Positions 52,979 through 62,304 of a DNA stretch of 64,000 nt are shown here, piece after piece. Numbering within the stretch: position 1 is the stretch's first letter; every line of letters starts with the position of its first letter. Location: the NCBI RefSeq assembly GCF_018140925.1, contig NZ_CP073315.1, positions 62,001 to 126,000 of the forward strand, in the 5' to 3' direction. A program made the position numbers and the translations under genes. A model generated the notes under the pieces. That model was given only the letters and a program-made list of their open reading frames with translations, was not told the origin of the DNA and ran no database searches. The DNA comes from Psychrobacillus sp. INOP01 (lineage in GTDB: Bacteria; Bacillota; Bacilli; Bacillales_A; Planococcaceae).

Positions 52979-53686
52979 TTAGCCAATTCCTAGGTACTTA
53001 CGCTTGAGCTCTTCATTTTCAATCAGTTCCTGCATAAGCCCGGACTGCACAGTTTCTCCATCATCGATTAGTGTGTATGTATCACCAATTTTGCTAGCCA
53101 TCATAAAATTTTGTTCCACTAGAATAATTGTTGTTTGTTTTTTCATTTCAATGATTGCTTCCATTACTTTTTCTATTACGACAGGTGCTAGACCTTTGGA
53201 AGGCTCATCGATTAATAGCAGTTTACTTTCATTTACGAAAGCTCTTGCCATCGAAAGCATTTGCTTTTGACCTCCGGATAAATGTCCACCATCTTTTTTC
53301 CAATACTTTTTTAAATCTGGAAATAGCTCTAGTACATATTCCTGTCTCGCTAAAGCGGCATCATCTTCTTTTCTGATTGCCACTTTAATATTCTCTTCAA
53401 CCGTTAATGCACCGAAAATCCCTTGATCTTCTGGTACATATCCAATACCCTTTGAGGCGATATGGTGGGTCTGTGTTTTTGCAATAGATTTATTGTCAAA
53501 TGTGATTTGACCTGAAGTGGCAGGGGTTAAACCCATAATTGTTTTTAATGTAGTTGTTTTCCCCGCACCATTTCGACCAAGTAATACACTGACTTCACCA
53601 GCTTTTGCCTCGAAGGAAACGCCTTGTAAAATGTGATATTGACCTATATGCGTATGCACATTCTCTACTTTAAGCAAGATGCTCAT
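52979..53686 (-). CDS. livF: ABC transporter ATPase LivF
   Basis: The 235-aa ATPase. Walker A LGRNGAGKTT (about residues 36-45), signature LSGGQKQ (about 135-141), Walker B LLLIDEPSKGLAP (about 154-166), as in LivF. It overlaps the livG gene by 17 bases, indicating tight coupling. Confidence 0.94.
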   Translation of the reverse strand: MSILLKVENVHTHIGQYHILQGVSFEAKAGEVSVLLGRNGAGKTTTLKTIMGLTPATSGQITFDNKSIAKTQTHHIASKGIGYVPEDQGIFGALTVEENIKVAIRKEDDAALARQEYVLELFPDLKKYWKKDGGHLSGGQKQMLSMARAFVNESKLLLIDEPSKGLAPVVIEKVMEAIIEMKKQTTIILVEQNFMMASKIGDTYTLIDDGETVQSGLMQELIENEELKRKYLGIG

Positions 53687-54437
53687 CGTATAATCCCCCT
53701 AAATAAGCATGTTGAACGGTTTCATTATTCATAATTTCCATAGGTGTACCGTCCGCTAGTAATCTACCATTGAACAAAACCATGATGGAATCAGATAAAT
53801 CCATAATCATATCCATTTTGTGTTCGATCAATAATATCGTTCTTTCGCCCGTTTGCTTAATCTGTTTAATAACATCCAAAATAGCTGGTACCTCTTCTAA
53901 TGACATCCCTGCTGTAGGTTCATCTAGCAGTAAAACCTCTGTGTCTAGAGCTAGCAACATTGCAATCTCTAACTTTCTCTTTTCACCATGCGAGAGTTGT
54001 GTGGCAAATGCATTTGCTTTGTTAGAAAGTAGAACGATTTCTAATAACCTTTCTGCTTGTATTTCTAAATCTTTGTATGAGGTAAAATGTCGGAAAATTT
54101 GATATCTAATTTTCTCTTTAGACTGAACTGCTAGGCGAACGTTTTCAATGACGGTTAAATTAGGAAAAACATTGGTTATTTGAAATGACCGTCCAAGTCC
54201 TTTCCGAGTACGAGCAACTGAGGATTTTCCAGCCAGTGATTCCCCACGAAAAAACACATCTCCACTAGTCGGTTTTAGTTCCCCACTTATAAGATTAAAA
54301 AAGGTTGTCTTGCCTGCCCCATTTGGTCCGATAATAGATTTAAAATGTTTTTCTGGCATCTCAAAATTGACATTATCTACTGCGGTTTGCCCACCAAATT
54401 TTATCGTTAAGTTTTCTGTACGCAATATTGGTTCCAT
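53670..54437 (-). CDS. livG: ABC transporter ATPase LivG
   Basis: The 255-aa ATPase. Walker A GPNGAGKTTFF (about residues 37-47), signature LSHGEKR (about 144-150, a common LivG variant), Walker B LLLDEPTAGMS. LivG-type insertion after the signature is normal. It follows livK by 100 bases with a strong hairpin between them. Confidence 0.94.
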   Translation of the reverse strand: MEPILRTENLTIKFGGQTAVDNVNFEMPEKHFKSIIGPNGAGKTTFFNLISGELKPTSGDVFFRGESLAGKSSVARTRKGLGRSFQITNVFPNLTVIENVRLAVQSKEKIRYQIFRHFTSYKDLEIQAERLLEIVLLSNKANAFATQLSHGEKRKLEIAMLLALDTEVLLLDEPTAGMSLEEVPAILDVIKQIKQTGERTILLIEHKMDMIMDLSDSIMVLFNGRLLADGTPMEIMNNETVQHAYLGGLYDEHLA

Positions 54438-54460
54438 CCTTTATACCCCTTTCCAAAATC

Positions 54461-54501
54461 ACTCTCCATAGGATAGAGAATTGTTCTATCCTATGGAGAG
54501 T
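54461..54501 (-). repeat. Perfect 17-bp intercistronic hairpin between livK and livG
   Basis: Arms of 17 bp (54461-54477 and 54485-54501) around GAATTGT. There is no T run on either strand, so it is not an efficient terminator. In binding-protein operons such hairpins protect the upstream message, giving more binding protein than membrane parts; that is the likely role here. Confidence 0.75.
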
Positions 54502-54536
54502 GAGCGACCCAAGATAAATAGGTCGTCACTTTACCA

Positions 54537-55784
54537 TTATTTATTATTTAATATTGGTGGCTCCGTTTCTTCTGGGGAAAGCTCTCTTATTAGAACAGGA
54601 ACTGGATAATCCACACCATCTTGTTTTTCTAACTTGATCGAATATAGCGTTTGCAATGCTTGGTGATCCTCTGGACGGAAAGTCATTGTTCCTTTAGGTG
54701 TTTCAAATGACATTCCTTCCATGATCTTAATCATTTCATTGCCGTCTGCATTTCCTCCTGATTTTTCTAGTGCCTCCACAATGGCAATTGCTGCTGTCAT
54801 ACCGCCAGGAGTAAATAAATCAGGCACTTCTCCGTTAAAACGTTTTTTATGTTCTTCGACTAACCAATCATTAATATCATTATCAGGTAGAGTGTGATAA
54901 TAAACAGAGAATCCTTCCATTCCTACAAGTGGCTCCATAATAGACAGTGCTGGAATATCAGGAGCTCCAGTCGAAATTTTGATGCCATTTTCCTGTAGCT
55001 TCAAATCTGCTATTTGGTTCCAAGGTGAGTTAGCTCCTGCCCACACGACAAATAAGTAATCGGGTTTTGCTTGAATGATTTTTTGTAGATTAGACGTAAA
55101 ATCTGTAGCTGCAGGATCTGCAAATTCTTCTAACACTATTTCTGCACCTAGTTCTTCAGCTGCGTTTTTAAATGCAGCAACTCCATCCCAACCAAACGAG
55201 TAATCTGGAGCAAATGTTGCTATCTTCACACCAGGCTTGGCGATAGCTGCAGCACCTGCAACAGCATCTTGAGAAGAGTTTCGACCAGTTCTAAAAAGAT
55301 AAGGATTAAATTCAGAACCAGTAATGCTATCAGCAACAGCAGGTTCGACAATCATAATTTTTTCGTATTCTTCTGCTAATGGGAGTACCGCTAACGTGTC
55401 ACCGGAGCTAGAAGATCCAACTAAGAAATCAACCTCATCCTCTTCTAATAGTTTCGTAGCTTTTTGTACCGCTACTTCTGGCTTCGTTTCTGTATCTTCA
55501 AAAACAACTTCTATTTTCTTTCCTGCTACCTCCATTGTCCCGTCAGTAGCATATTCTAAACCTAGTTCAAATCCATTTCTTGTTTGCTTCCCGTAAGATT
55601 CCAAAGCCCCGGTTAATGAAGCAAGTACCCCAATTTTGATCGTTCCACCTTCTTCTGTAACTTCTCCAGAGGTGGTAGTTGTTTCACCCTCAGCTTCTTC
55701 AGTCGTACTTGCTTTATCACTACAAGCCGCACTAATGATAAGTAAAAATAAGAGAGTTAATAATAATTTCCACTTTTTAACCAT
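54537..55784 (-). CDS. livK: Branched-chain amino acid-type ABC substrate-binding lipoprotein LivK
   Basis: A 415-aa lipoprotein that captures the substrate outside the membrane. Signal peptide of about 19 residues with lipobox SAAC (LLIISAAC), then a Thr/Glu-rich linker and a Peripla_BP_6 type I domain (IKIGVLASLTGALESYGKQT at about residues 52-71; ATKLLEEDEVDFLVGSSSSG). The domain leans to amide, organic-acid or aromatic binders as well as leucine, so substrate cannot be read. GAGGGGG lies six bases before the ATG at 55784. First gene of the leftward liv operon. Confidence 0.92.
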   Translation of the reverse strand: MVKKWKLLLTLLFLLIISAACSDKASTTEEAEGETTTTSGEVTEEGGTIKIGVLASLTGALESYGKQTRNGFELGLEYATDGTMEVAGKKIEVVFEDTETKPEVAVQKATKLLEEDEVDFLVGSSSSGDTLAVLPLAEEYEKIMIVEPAVADSITGSEFNPYLFRTGRNSSQDAVAGAAAIAKPGVKIATFAPDYSFGWDGVAAFKNAAEELGAEIVLEEFADPAATDFTSNLQKIIQAKPDYLFVVWAGANSPWNQIADLKLQENGIKISTGAPDIPALSIMEPLVGMEGFSVYYHTLPDNDINDWLVEEHKKRFNGEVPDLFTPGGMTAAIAIVEALEKSGGNADGNEMIKIMEGMSFETPKGTMTFRPEDHQALQTLYSIKLEKQDGVDYPVPVLIRELSPEETEPPILNNK

Positions 55785-55805
55785 GTTCATCCCCCTCAAC
55801 ATTTT

Positions 55806-55819
55806 TGAAAGCGCTATCA
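55806..55819. promoter_or_regulatory. Perfect CcpA cre site in the livK leader
   Basis: TGAAAGCGCTATCA agrees at every position with TGWAANCGNTNWCA. It lies about +6 to +19 relative to the predicted livK start point, where CcpA represses by blocking the polymerase. It implies carbon catabolite repression of the island. Confidence 0.7.
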
Positions 55820-55831
55820 TATTTCTGTTTC

Positions 55832-55865
55832 ATCATACAAAATAGGAGTTACAAAAGAGTTACAA
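55832..55865 (-). promoter_or_regulatory. livK promoter with 11-bp-spaced direct repeats (SARP-type site)
   Basis: Leftward the sequence TTGTAACTC occurs twice, 11 bp apart, and the second copy ends 8 bp before TATGAT (complement of 55832-55837). There is no good -35 hexamer at the normal spacing. Direct repeats 11 bp apart ending 8 bp from the -10 are the hallmark of SARP-activated promoters; the adjacent regulator has a SARP-type C terminus. Confidence 0.6.
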
Positions 55866-55899
55866 AGAAGACATTGCTCTAAAGAGCAATGTCTTCTTT
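55864..55899. repeat. Perfect 17-bp hairpin abutting the livK promoter
   Basis: Arms 55864-55880 and 55883-55899 around AA. It touches the first SARP-type repeat. It may insulate the promoter from read-through from the regulator gene, or regulate it. Confidence 0.6.
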
Positions 55900-56086
55900 G
55901 CGACGAGCTGTGCACAGGAGCAAAGTAATTTGAATTTTATTCTAGTTGGAATGGGATATTTTCCTAACCAAATAATTCAGCATTCTTTATACATAAGTAG
56001 AGTTAAAATTCAATTTCTCCTCACGTTGGAGAAAGAAAAAATAGACCTAACGGAAATCTTGAATTCTTATTTTATTGTCTAAATAT
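55900..56086. other. Short stretch between the livK promoter region and regulator terminator
   Basis: AT-rich, no gene or motif recognised. Confidence 0.4.
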
Positions 56087-56118
56087 AAAAAAGCAGAAAG
56101 AGTACTCTCCGCTTTTAT
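56087..56118 (-). terminator. Terminator of the MalT/SARP-type regulator
   Basis: Leftward AAAAGC and AGAGT pair with ACTCT and GCTTTT, with a small internal loop, followed by six T. The last codons of the regulator form part of the stem. Confidence 0.7.
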
Positions 56119-59100
56119 TCGTAACCAGTAATCATTTCAAACATTTGAATGGTTGTAGACATTGGTTCTATATTAAGCTCCTTCTCTAGTACTTGCACGC
56201 AGCGATCATACCATTTAACAGATTGGCTTCTGTTTTGAAGCTGATAATAAGCAAACATTAATAAGCGGTAAGCTTCCTCCCAAGTTGAATCATATATTAA
56301 TAGTTTTTCTGCCCAATAAATCGTTTTCTCGAATTCTTTTAATCTAGTATAGGTTTGGGAAAGTCGTTCTAATACCTGGATGAATAATTGCTGTACTTTA
56401 TCTCGTTCCGAGTGAATCCATTCAATCATAATCCTATTTTCAAATAGTTCACCTTTATATAAATGGACAGCTTTTAGTAAAAGTTCTTTTGAAAGATGAG
56501 GAGACATTTCCTCCATTCCACTCTTAGCAAAATGATTAAAATCCCGAACATCACTTCCTACATAAGCATTCGGGTTTAACTGATACATCGACTGCTTGCG
56601 CAATATAAAGTAGGATTCTTCACGTGCTTGCCTATTCGGTTCAAGTACCTTTAATAAAGAATTCAACGTAACCTTGAAATCTCGGTCTAATTTTTTTGTA
56701 TCGCTTTCCCCCCAAAGCTTTTGTATCAATTCTTCCTTTGGAACAAAACGGTGGTTCTGTAAGTAAAGGTATGCAAACAATTCCTTAGATTTATCTCGTT
56801 GCCATTTGCGATCATTTACTTCATCAGTTCCCATATATAACGTGAAAGGTCCTAAAAGACGAAGATAAAGTGTATAACCGGGATAATTGGTTTGAGTTCG
56901 GATATTTAACTTATTTACGATTTGTTGAACATGCTTATTGTCGTTATGAATCGTATAAACCTTTTGCAGAATAGGATAGTTTGTTTGTAGATCTGTCGGA
57001 CCAAAAACAGTTCGGTTTTGTAAAAAGAAGTAATAATTATGCATAGTGCACAATTCCATAAAACACTTAGCGTGCTCACTGAACGAAGCTTCCTCATTTA
57101 TCACATTGTAAATACGCATTAACCAATAATGCGAGATCATTTCTCCATAAACATCCTCACAATTAGTGAATAATTCATTTGCTTGTCTCAAATGCTCTAA
57201 AGCTTCTATAAACTCAGTTTTTTCCAAATAGACGATACCAAGACCCAATAATATATAGGCAGACAGCCAGTAGTCATTTACTTTTTTTGTCTCACGTAAA
57301 CCTTTTTCTCCATAGTCAATTGCTTCTCGGAAAAACCCTTGACGGGATTTTAAAATAGAAAGTCCCATATATGGCTCAGCTTTCGCTCTAGAAACGTTCA
57401 ATTCATCCATTTTTTGAATTGCTTGCAAATAACATACTTCCGGTGTTTCAAGATCAAAGGGATCAGTTAATACTTCAGAATGTCCCAGCCGGATCAAACC
57501 AACTGCTTCCACAAATCCAGACTTTTCCCGAATACCTGTTTCTATTCCTTTATTGGCCGATATTTTCGCTCGCTCAACCTGCCCCGTAAGCGAATAAATA
57601 AAGGATAATAACACATCCGTTTCACGATGAGAATCTGGCAAGCTATCCTCATCCGGTGTCCTGCTTTCTAGTAATAGTTGAGATTCGATCAGCTTACCGG
57701 TCCTTAATAAAATCCTCGCATCTAAATTTCCTTCGGTTAAGATAGCAGGATCTAGTTTCTCTTTTTCTATCCAAGTTTTTGCATCGTTCGCCTTTCCTAC
57801 ATTGACTAAATTCTCCGCCATCAAACGCTGTAAAAATACTTTTTCTAAAGCAGATATGTCTCTTCCCTTTTCAGCCCACTCGATAGCTTCTTTTAAATAA
57901 GGTTGTGCCAATACTGGTTGAATTGTATCAAGGTATATATGTGCGAGTCCTGCATTTGCTCTACTAATATACAAAATATTTTCTTTTTGGAATGCTTTCT
58001 CTAAAGCGGCTTCATAGGAAAGTCTTGCCTTTTCATAAAATGCTCTGTACCGATGACACTCGCCCTCATAATAATACAGTTCATAAAAGTGATTCCGAAT
58101 AGCATTCGATAAATGGTTATCTAAGAGATCCAGCAACCAATCGAACTGCCCACCCTTGATCATTTTTGGTGCAAAGATTGTTAATAGCTTGGCTAAAAAG
58201 CGTTCATCATTTGCTTTTACCGCATGGTGAATTGCCTGAACGATGTTTTCCTTTTCCTGAAAATAACTAGCAGCCCTCCGATGAGTGTCATAAAAAGCAT
58301 GAATATCCTTTTGTTTTGATTTGGTTTCTAAAAACTGTTGGAATAGTGCATGAAATCTAAACGTATTAGAATCGCCTAATGGTTGTATAAATGCATGACT
58401 ATTAGCTAGTCGTTCCATATTTTTTGCTTCTTCATTATTAAAAAAATCCTGAATATCATTAGCAGTAAATAATGGGAAAACACTAAAATTTATAAGAGAT
58501 TGCTGATCTTCTGCTGATAAAAGTAAAAACACCTCTTCTAGTAAATAGGAAAATAAATCGTTCAAAGCTGGGTTTACTAGCTGACTAATTTGCCTATTAG
58601 TCTCTGCCACTTGCATGGCTATCAATTGTATAGCGATAGCCCAACCTTCTGTAAGTCTCATGATTTCGGAAGCATCATGAACGGTAATATGTTTATCAAA
58701 ATAGTCTTCAAAAAAGACGAGTATTTCTTCCTCTGTGAACATTAAATTTTTCTCTGTTATTTCAACCAACTGCCCACTTAGTTTTAATTTTAATAAGATG
58801 GACCATTTAGGTCTCAGCCTAGTGGAAACTACAATATGGATATTGGGAGGAAGAAATTCTATTATCTTTTCCATTATATAATTGATATGAAATACATGGT
58901 CAACAAGATGAAAATCATCTAGCACAATAGATAAAGGCTCATCAATATTAGATAGTTCATTACTAAATAGCGAATACAATTGTTGAAGCTCAGATTCTTT
59001 AGGATAAGTTGAAATTAGGTCTTTATCTTTAAAACCCCTACCGAATGTGGGGACAGTTTTTTGTATACTGCTAATGAGATGACGAAGAAAAGGAAGTATA

Positions 59101-59324
59101 CCATCATCTTCCTCCGTAATAGAGTACCAAGAATAAAGGCTTCTAGAATCTACAAAATATTGAGCAAGGGCAGAGCTTTTTCCATAACCGGCTCCGCTAT
59201 GTAATAAAGTTAGCTTCTTATGTGTGTTCATTTTTAGTTTCTTCATCAATGCAGATTTTCTCATATAAGTAGAAGACGGTATTGGCGCACTTAATTTGGA
59301 CAAAATTATGGTAGGCTGATCCAT
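56115..59324 (-). CDS. MalT/STAND-type activator with SARP (BTAD) C terminus
   Basis: A 1069-aa signal-integrating transcription factor. N-terminal STAND NTPase (about residues 1-330): Walker A GAGYGKS (about 44-50), Walker B LSIVLDDFH (about 130-138). Then a long TPR-like helical region (about 350-800) that typically binds ligand, and finally an OmpR-type DNA-binding domain plus bacterial transcriptional activator domain (about 830-1065; LRLLGPFTLYMG and KWQRDKSKELFAYLYLQNHRFVPKEELIQ). This domain order, MalT-like front with SARP rear, is known in some Bacillota. TAGGAGG precedes the ATG. The SARP-type site at the livK promoter is its probable target. Confidence 0.88.
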   Translation of the reverse strand: MDQPTIILSKLSAPIPSSTYMRKSALMKKLKMNTHKKLTLLHSGAGYGKSSALAQYFVDSRSLYSWYSITEEDDGILPFLRHLISSIQKTVPTFGRGFKDKDLISTYPKESELQQLYSLFSNELSNIDEPLSIVLDDFHLVDHVFHINYIMEKIIEFLPPNIHIVVSTRLRPKWSILLKLKLSGQLVEITEKNLMFTEEEILVFFEDYFDKHITVHDASEIMRLTEGWAIAIQLIAMQVAETNRQISQLVNPALNDLFSYLLEEVFLLLSAEDQQSLINFSVFPLFTANDIQDFFNNEEAKNMERLANSHAFIQPLGDSNTFRFHALFQQFLETKSKQKDIHAFYDTHRRAASYFQEKENIVQAIHHAVKANDERFLAKLLTIFAPKMIKGGQFDWLLDLLDNHLSNAIRNHFYELYYYEGECHRYRAFYEKARLSYEAALEKAFQKENILYISRANAGLAHIYLDTIQPVLAQPYLKEAIEWAEKGRDISALEKVFLQRLMAENLVNVGKANDAKTWIEKEKLDPAILTEGNLDARILLRTGKLIESQLLLESRTPDEDSLPDSHRETDVLLSFIYSLTGQVERAKISANKGIETGIREKSGFVEAVGLIRLGHSEVLTDPFDLETPEVCYLQAIQKMDELNVSRAKAEPYMGLSILKSRQGFFREAIDYGEKGLRETKKVNDYWLSAYILLGLGIVYLEKTEFIEALEHLRQANELFTNCEDVYGEMISHYWLMRIYNVINEEASFSEHAKCFMELCTMHNYYFFLQNRTVFGPTDLQTNYPILQKVYTIHNDNKHVQQIVNKLNIRTQTNYPGYTLYLRLLGPFTLYMGTDEVNDRKWQRDKSKELFAYLYLQNHRFVPKEELIQKLWGESDTKKLDRDFKVTLNSLLKVLEPNRQAREESYFILRKQSMYQLNPNAYVGSDVRDFNHFAKSGMEEMSPHLSKELLLKAVHLYKGELFENRIMIEWIHSERDKVQQLFIQVLERLSQTYTRLKEFEKTIYWAEKLLIYDSTWEEAYRLLMFAYYQLQNRSQSVKWYDRCVQVLEKELNIEPMSTTIQMFEMITGYE

Positions 59325-59423
59325 CTTTTACCTCCTATCGAATGACTATTATACGTTAGCCTAATCCTAACATAATAATATTTTGAATTAAATAACAATT
59401 CTTTCATTTCGATATATTACACA

Positions 59424-59466
59424 GAAAAAAAAGAGACTAATTCCTAAAAAGGAATAGTCTCTTTAA
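59424..59466 (-). terminator. Terminator after the aconitase gene
   Basis: Leftward AAGAGACTATTCC pairs with GGAATTAGTCTCTT (one bulged base) around TTTTTA, followed by eight T. It lies nine bases beyond the stop codon. Confidence 0.85.
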
Positions 59467-59474
59467 AGTATTTC

Positions 59475-62183
59475 TTATGCTTCTAACATTTTGTTACGTA
59501 ATACCATTTGAAGGATACCACCATGACGGTAGTAATCTACTTCAACTTCTGAATCGAAACGAGCAAGTACGTTAAATACTTTTTCAGAACCATCTTCAGC
59601 TTTAGCTGTTACTTGTAAAATATCACGAGGTTTTACACCTTCTGCGATATTTATACTAATTTCTTCTTTACCAGTTAAGCCTAGCGTTTCAACGCTTTCA
59701 CCTGGTAAGAAATTAAGTGGTAATACACCCATCATTACTAGATTTGAACGATGTATACGCTCAAAGCTTTCCGTAATAACAGCTTTGATACCTAATAGGT
59801 TAGTTCCTTTAGCCGCCCAGTCACGAGAAGATCCCATACCATAATCTTTTCCACCAAGTACAACTAAACCAGTATTCGATTCTTGATACTTCATAGCTGC
59901 ATCATAGATAGGCATAATTTCGCCTGTTGGCCAGTAAGTTGTATATCCGCCTTCTGTACCCGGAGCTACTTGGTTACGGATACGGATGTTAGCGAATGTA
60001 CCGCGCATCATAACTTCATGGTTACCACGACGTGAACCGTATGAGTTAAAGTCGCGGATTTCAACGCCATTTTCACGCAAGTATTTACCTGCAGGAGTAT
60101 CTTTACCAATTGCACCAGCTGGTGAAATATGGTCTGTTGTAATCGAATCACCGAATTTAGCTACTACGCGCATTTTATCTAGTGATTGGATAGCACCAGG
60201 CTCTTTTGATAATCCTTGGAAGAACGGTGGGTTTTGAATGTAAGTTGACTTGTCATTAAATGAATATAAAGATTCAGTTGATGTCTCAATTGCATTCCAT
60301 GCTTCGTTCTCATCAAATACACGTGCATATTCTTTTTGGAATAATTCACGAGTAACAACAGTTGAAAGCACTTCGTTTACTTCTTCCGTTGATGGCCAAA
60401 TATCAGCAAAGTATACTTCGTTACCATCTTTGTCTTTACCGAATGAATCTTTTTCTAAATCAATATCTACAGTTCCAGCAAGTGCATAAGCTACTACCAA
60501 TGGTGGTGAAGCTAAGTAGTTTGCTTTAACAAGTGGATGTACACGACCTTCAAAGTTTCGGTTACCAGAAAGAACAGACGTTACGAATAGATCTTCGTCA
60601 ACAATTGCTTTTTCAATTTCAGGTAATAATGGACCTGAGTTACCGATACAAGTTGTACAACCGTAACCAACTGTATTGAATCCGATTTGATCTAGGTAAG
60701 TGTTTAGACCAGAATCCTCTAAATAACCAGTTACTACTTTAGATCCTGGAGCTAGAGAAGTTTTAACGTAAGCAGGAACTGTAAGTCCTTTTTCTACCGC
60801 TTTTTTAGCAACTAAACCAGCAGCTAACATTACATATGGGTTAGATGTATTTGTACAAGAAGTGATTGCAGCAATTGCTACAGCACCTGTTGGAATTGCT
60901 ACATCACCTTCTGCAAATTGAGCAGTAGCTGTTTTGTCAAATTCTTTTTCAGATAAGCCGAAACCTTGTGTACCTTGTGGAGCTACAACTGATTCACGGT
61001 AACGAGCTTTCATATCTGTAAGTGGAATTAAATCTTGTGGACGTTTCGGTCCAGAAAGGTTTGCTACGATATCTCCAAGATTAATCTCTACAACGTCTGT
61101 ATAAACAGGTTCTAGAGTTGGGTCAAAGAACATATCATTTGCTTTTAAGTAAGCTTCAACGACAGCAATATGCTCTTCGTCACGTCCAGTTAGACGTAAA
61201 TAGTTGATAGATTCTTCATCAATTGCAAAATAACCACATGTTGCACCATATTCAGGAGCCATGTTAGCAATTGTCGCACGGTCAGCTAATGGTAATTTAG
61301 ATACACCAGGTCCGAAGAACTCAACAAATTTACCAACAACACCTTGTTGACGTAATACTTGAGTAACTTTAAGTGCTAAGTCAGTAGCAGTAGTTCCGTT
61401 TGGAAGGTCTCCAACTAATTTAACTCCGATTACTTCAGGAATTGGGAAGTATGAAGGTTGACCAAGCATTCCTGCTTCTGCTTCAATACCACCTACACCC
61501 CATCCAAGTACTCCAAGTCCATTGATCATTGTTGTATGTGAGTCAGTACCTACAACTGAATCTGGGAAAGTTTCTAATGTACCATCAGCTTTTTCGTTCA
61601 CATGTACGATTGGAGCTAAGTACTCTAAGTTAACTTGGTGAACGATACCAGTTGCTGGAGGAACAGCACGGAAATTATCGTAAGAAGTTTGAGCCCATTT
61701 TAAGAAGTTGTAACGCTCTGCATTACGCTCAAATTCAAGGTCCATATTAGCTTGTAAAGCTGATGCTGTACCATATTTGTCCACTTGTACCGAGTGGTCA
61801 ATTACAAGATCAACTGGAATAGCAGGATTGATTTTGTCTGGGTTTCCACCCATTTCATTCATCGCAGAACGTAGTGATGCTAAATCTACAACTACTGGTA
61901 CTCCTGTGAAATCTTGAAGCACAACGCGAGAAGGTTTAAATGGCACTTCTGCTTCAGTATTAGCATCCTTACCCCATTTTGCTAATTGGTTTACATGATC
62001 TTCTTTGATAACATAGCCATCGTATTGACGTAAAACAGATTCTAATAATACTTTAATTGAATAAGGAAGGCGTGAAACTTTTGCGATGCCGGCTTCTTCT
62101 AATGCTGCTAAACGATAGTAGTTATACTCTTTACCATTTAGAGAAAACGAAGTACGGCTATTGTGTAAATTACTTTTTGCCAT
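59475..62183 (-). CDS. acnA: Aconitate hydratase A (citrate/isocitrate isomerase)
   Basis: The TCA-cycle [4Fe-4S] hydro-lyase, 902 aa, cytoplasmic; the Bacillus counterpart is citB, also an RNA-binding regulator when the cluster is lost. Cluster ligands are C in [11 protein letters not shown] (about residue 437) and the two in [14 protein letters not shown] (about 503 and 506). [18 protein letters not shown] near the end is the IRP-like active-site segment. AGGAGG lies seven bases before the ATG. Upstream sequence matches CcpC control of B. subtilis citB. Confidence 0.97.
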   Translation of the reverse strand: MAKSNLHNSRTSFSLNGKEYNYYRLAALEEAGIAKVSRLPYSIKVLLESVLRQYDGYVIKEDHVNQLAKWGKDANTEAEVPFKPSRVVLQDFTGVPVVVDLASLRSAMNEMGGNPDKINPAIPVDLVIDHSVQVDKYGTASALQANMDLEFERNAERYNFLKWAQTSYDNFRAVPPATGIVHQVNLEYLAPIVHVNEKADGTLETFPDSVVGTDSHTTMINGLGVLGWGVGGIEAEAGMLGQPSYFPIPEVIGVKLVGDLPNGTTATDLALKVTQVLRQQGVVGKFVEFFGPGVSKLPLADRATIANMAPEYGATCGYFAIDEESINYLRLTGRDEEHIAVVEAYLKANDMFFDPTLEPVYTDVVEINLGDIVANLSGPKRPQDLIPLTDMKARYRESVVAPQGTQGFGLSEKEFDKTATAQFAEGDVAIPTGAVAIAAITSCTNTSNPYVMLAAGLVAKKAVEKGLTVPAYVKTSLAPGSKVVTGYLEDSGLNTYLDQIGFNTVGYGCTTCIGNSGPLLPEIEKAIVDEDLFVTSVLSGNRNFEGRVHPLVKANYLASPPLVVAYALAGTVDIDLEKDSFGKDKDGNEVYFADIWPSTEEVNEVLSTVVTRELFQKEYARVFDENEAWNAIETSTESLYSFNDKSTYIQNPPFFQGLSKEPGAIQSLDKMRVVAKFGDSITTDHISPAGAIGKDTPAGKYLRENGVEIRDFNSYGSRRGNHEVMMRGTFANIRIRNQVAPGTEGGYTTYWPTGEIMPIYDAAMKYQESNTGLVVLGGKDYGMGSSRDWAAKGTNLLGIKAVITESFERIHRSNLVMMGVLPLNFLPGESVETLGLTGKEEISINIAEGVKPRDILQVTAKAEDGSEKVFNVLARFDSEVEVDYYRHGGILQMVLRNKMLEA

Positions 62184-62242
62184 TTGTATTCCTCCTAAGA
62201 TCTATTGAAAAGTGTCTATCTAGTGACTTTTCTCCACTACTA

Positions 62243-62302
62243 ATCATACTTTAATATACTTGATAAGTAAATTAGATTAAAATTATTATAAGTCATAATT
62301 AT
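62243..62302 (-). promoter_or_regulatory. acnA promoter with CcpC-type dyad
   Basis: Leftward TTACTT (62265-62270), 16 bases, TATGAT (62243-62248). The dyad ATAA-N7-TTAT (62288-62302) centres near -59, and a TTAT half-site lies near -27 (about 62262-62265). This reproduces the B. subtilis citB layout, where CcpC binds a dyad at -66 and a half-site at -27 and responds to citrate. AT-rich DNA makes chance matches possible. Confidence 0.5.
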
Positions 62303-62304
62303 TA

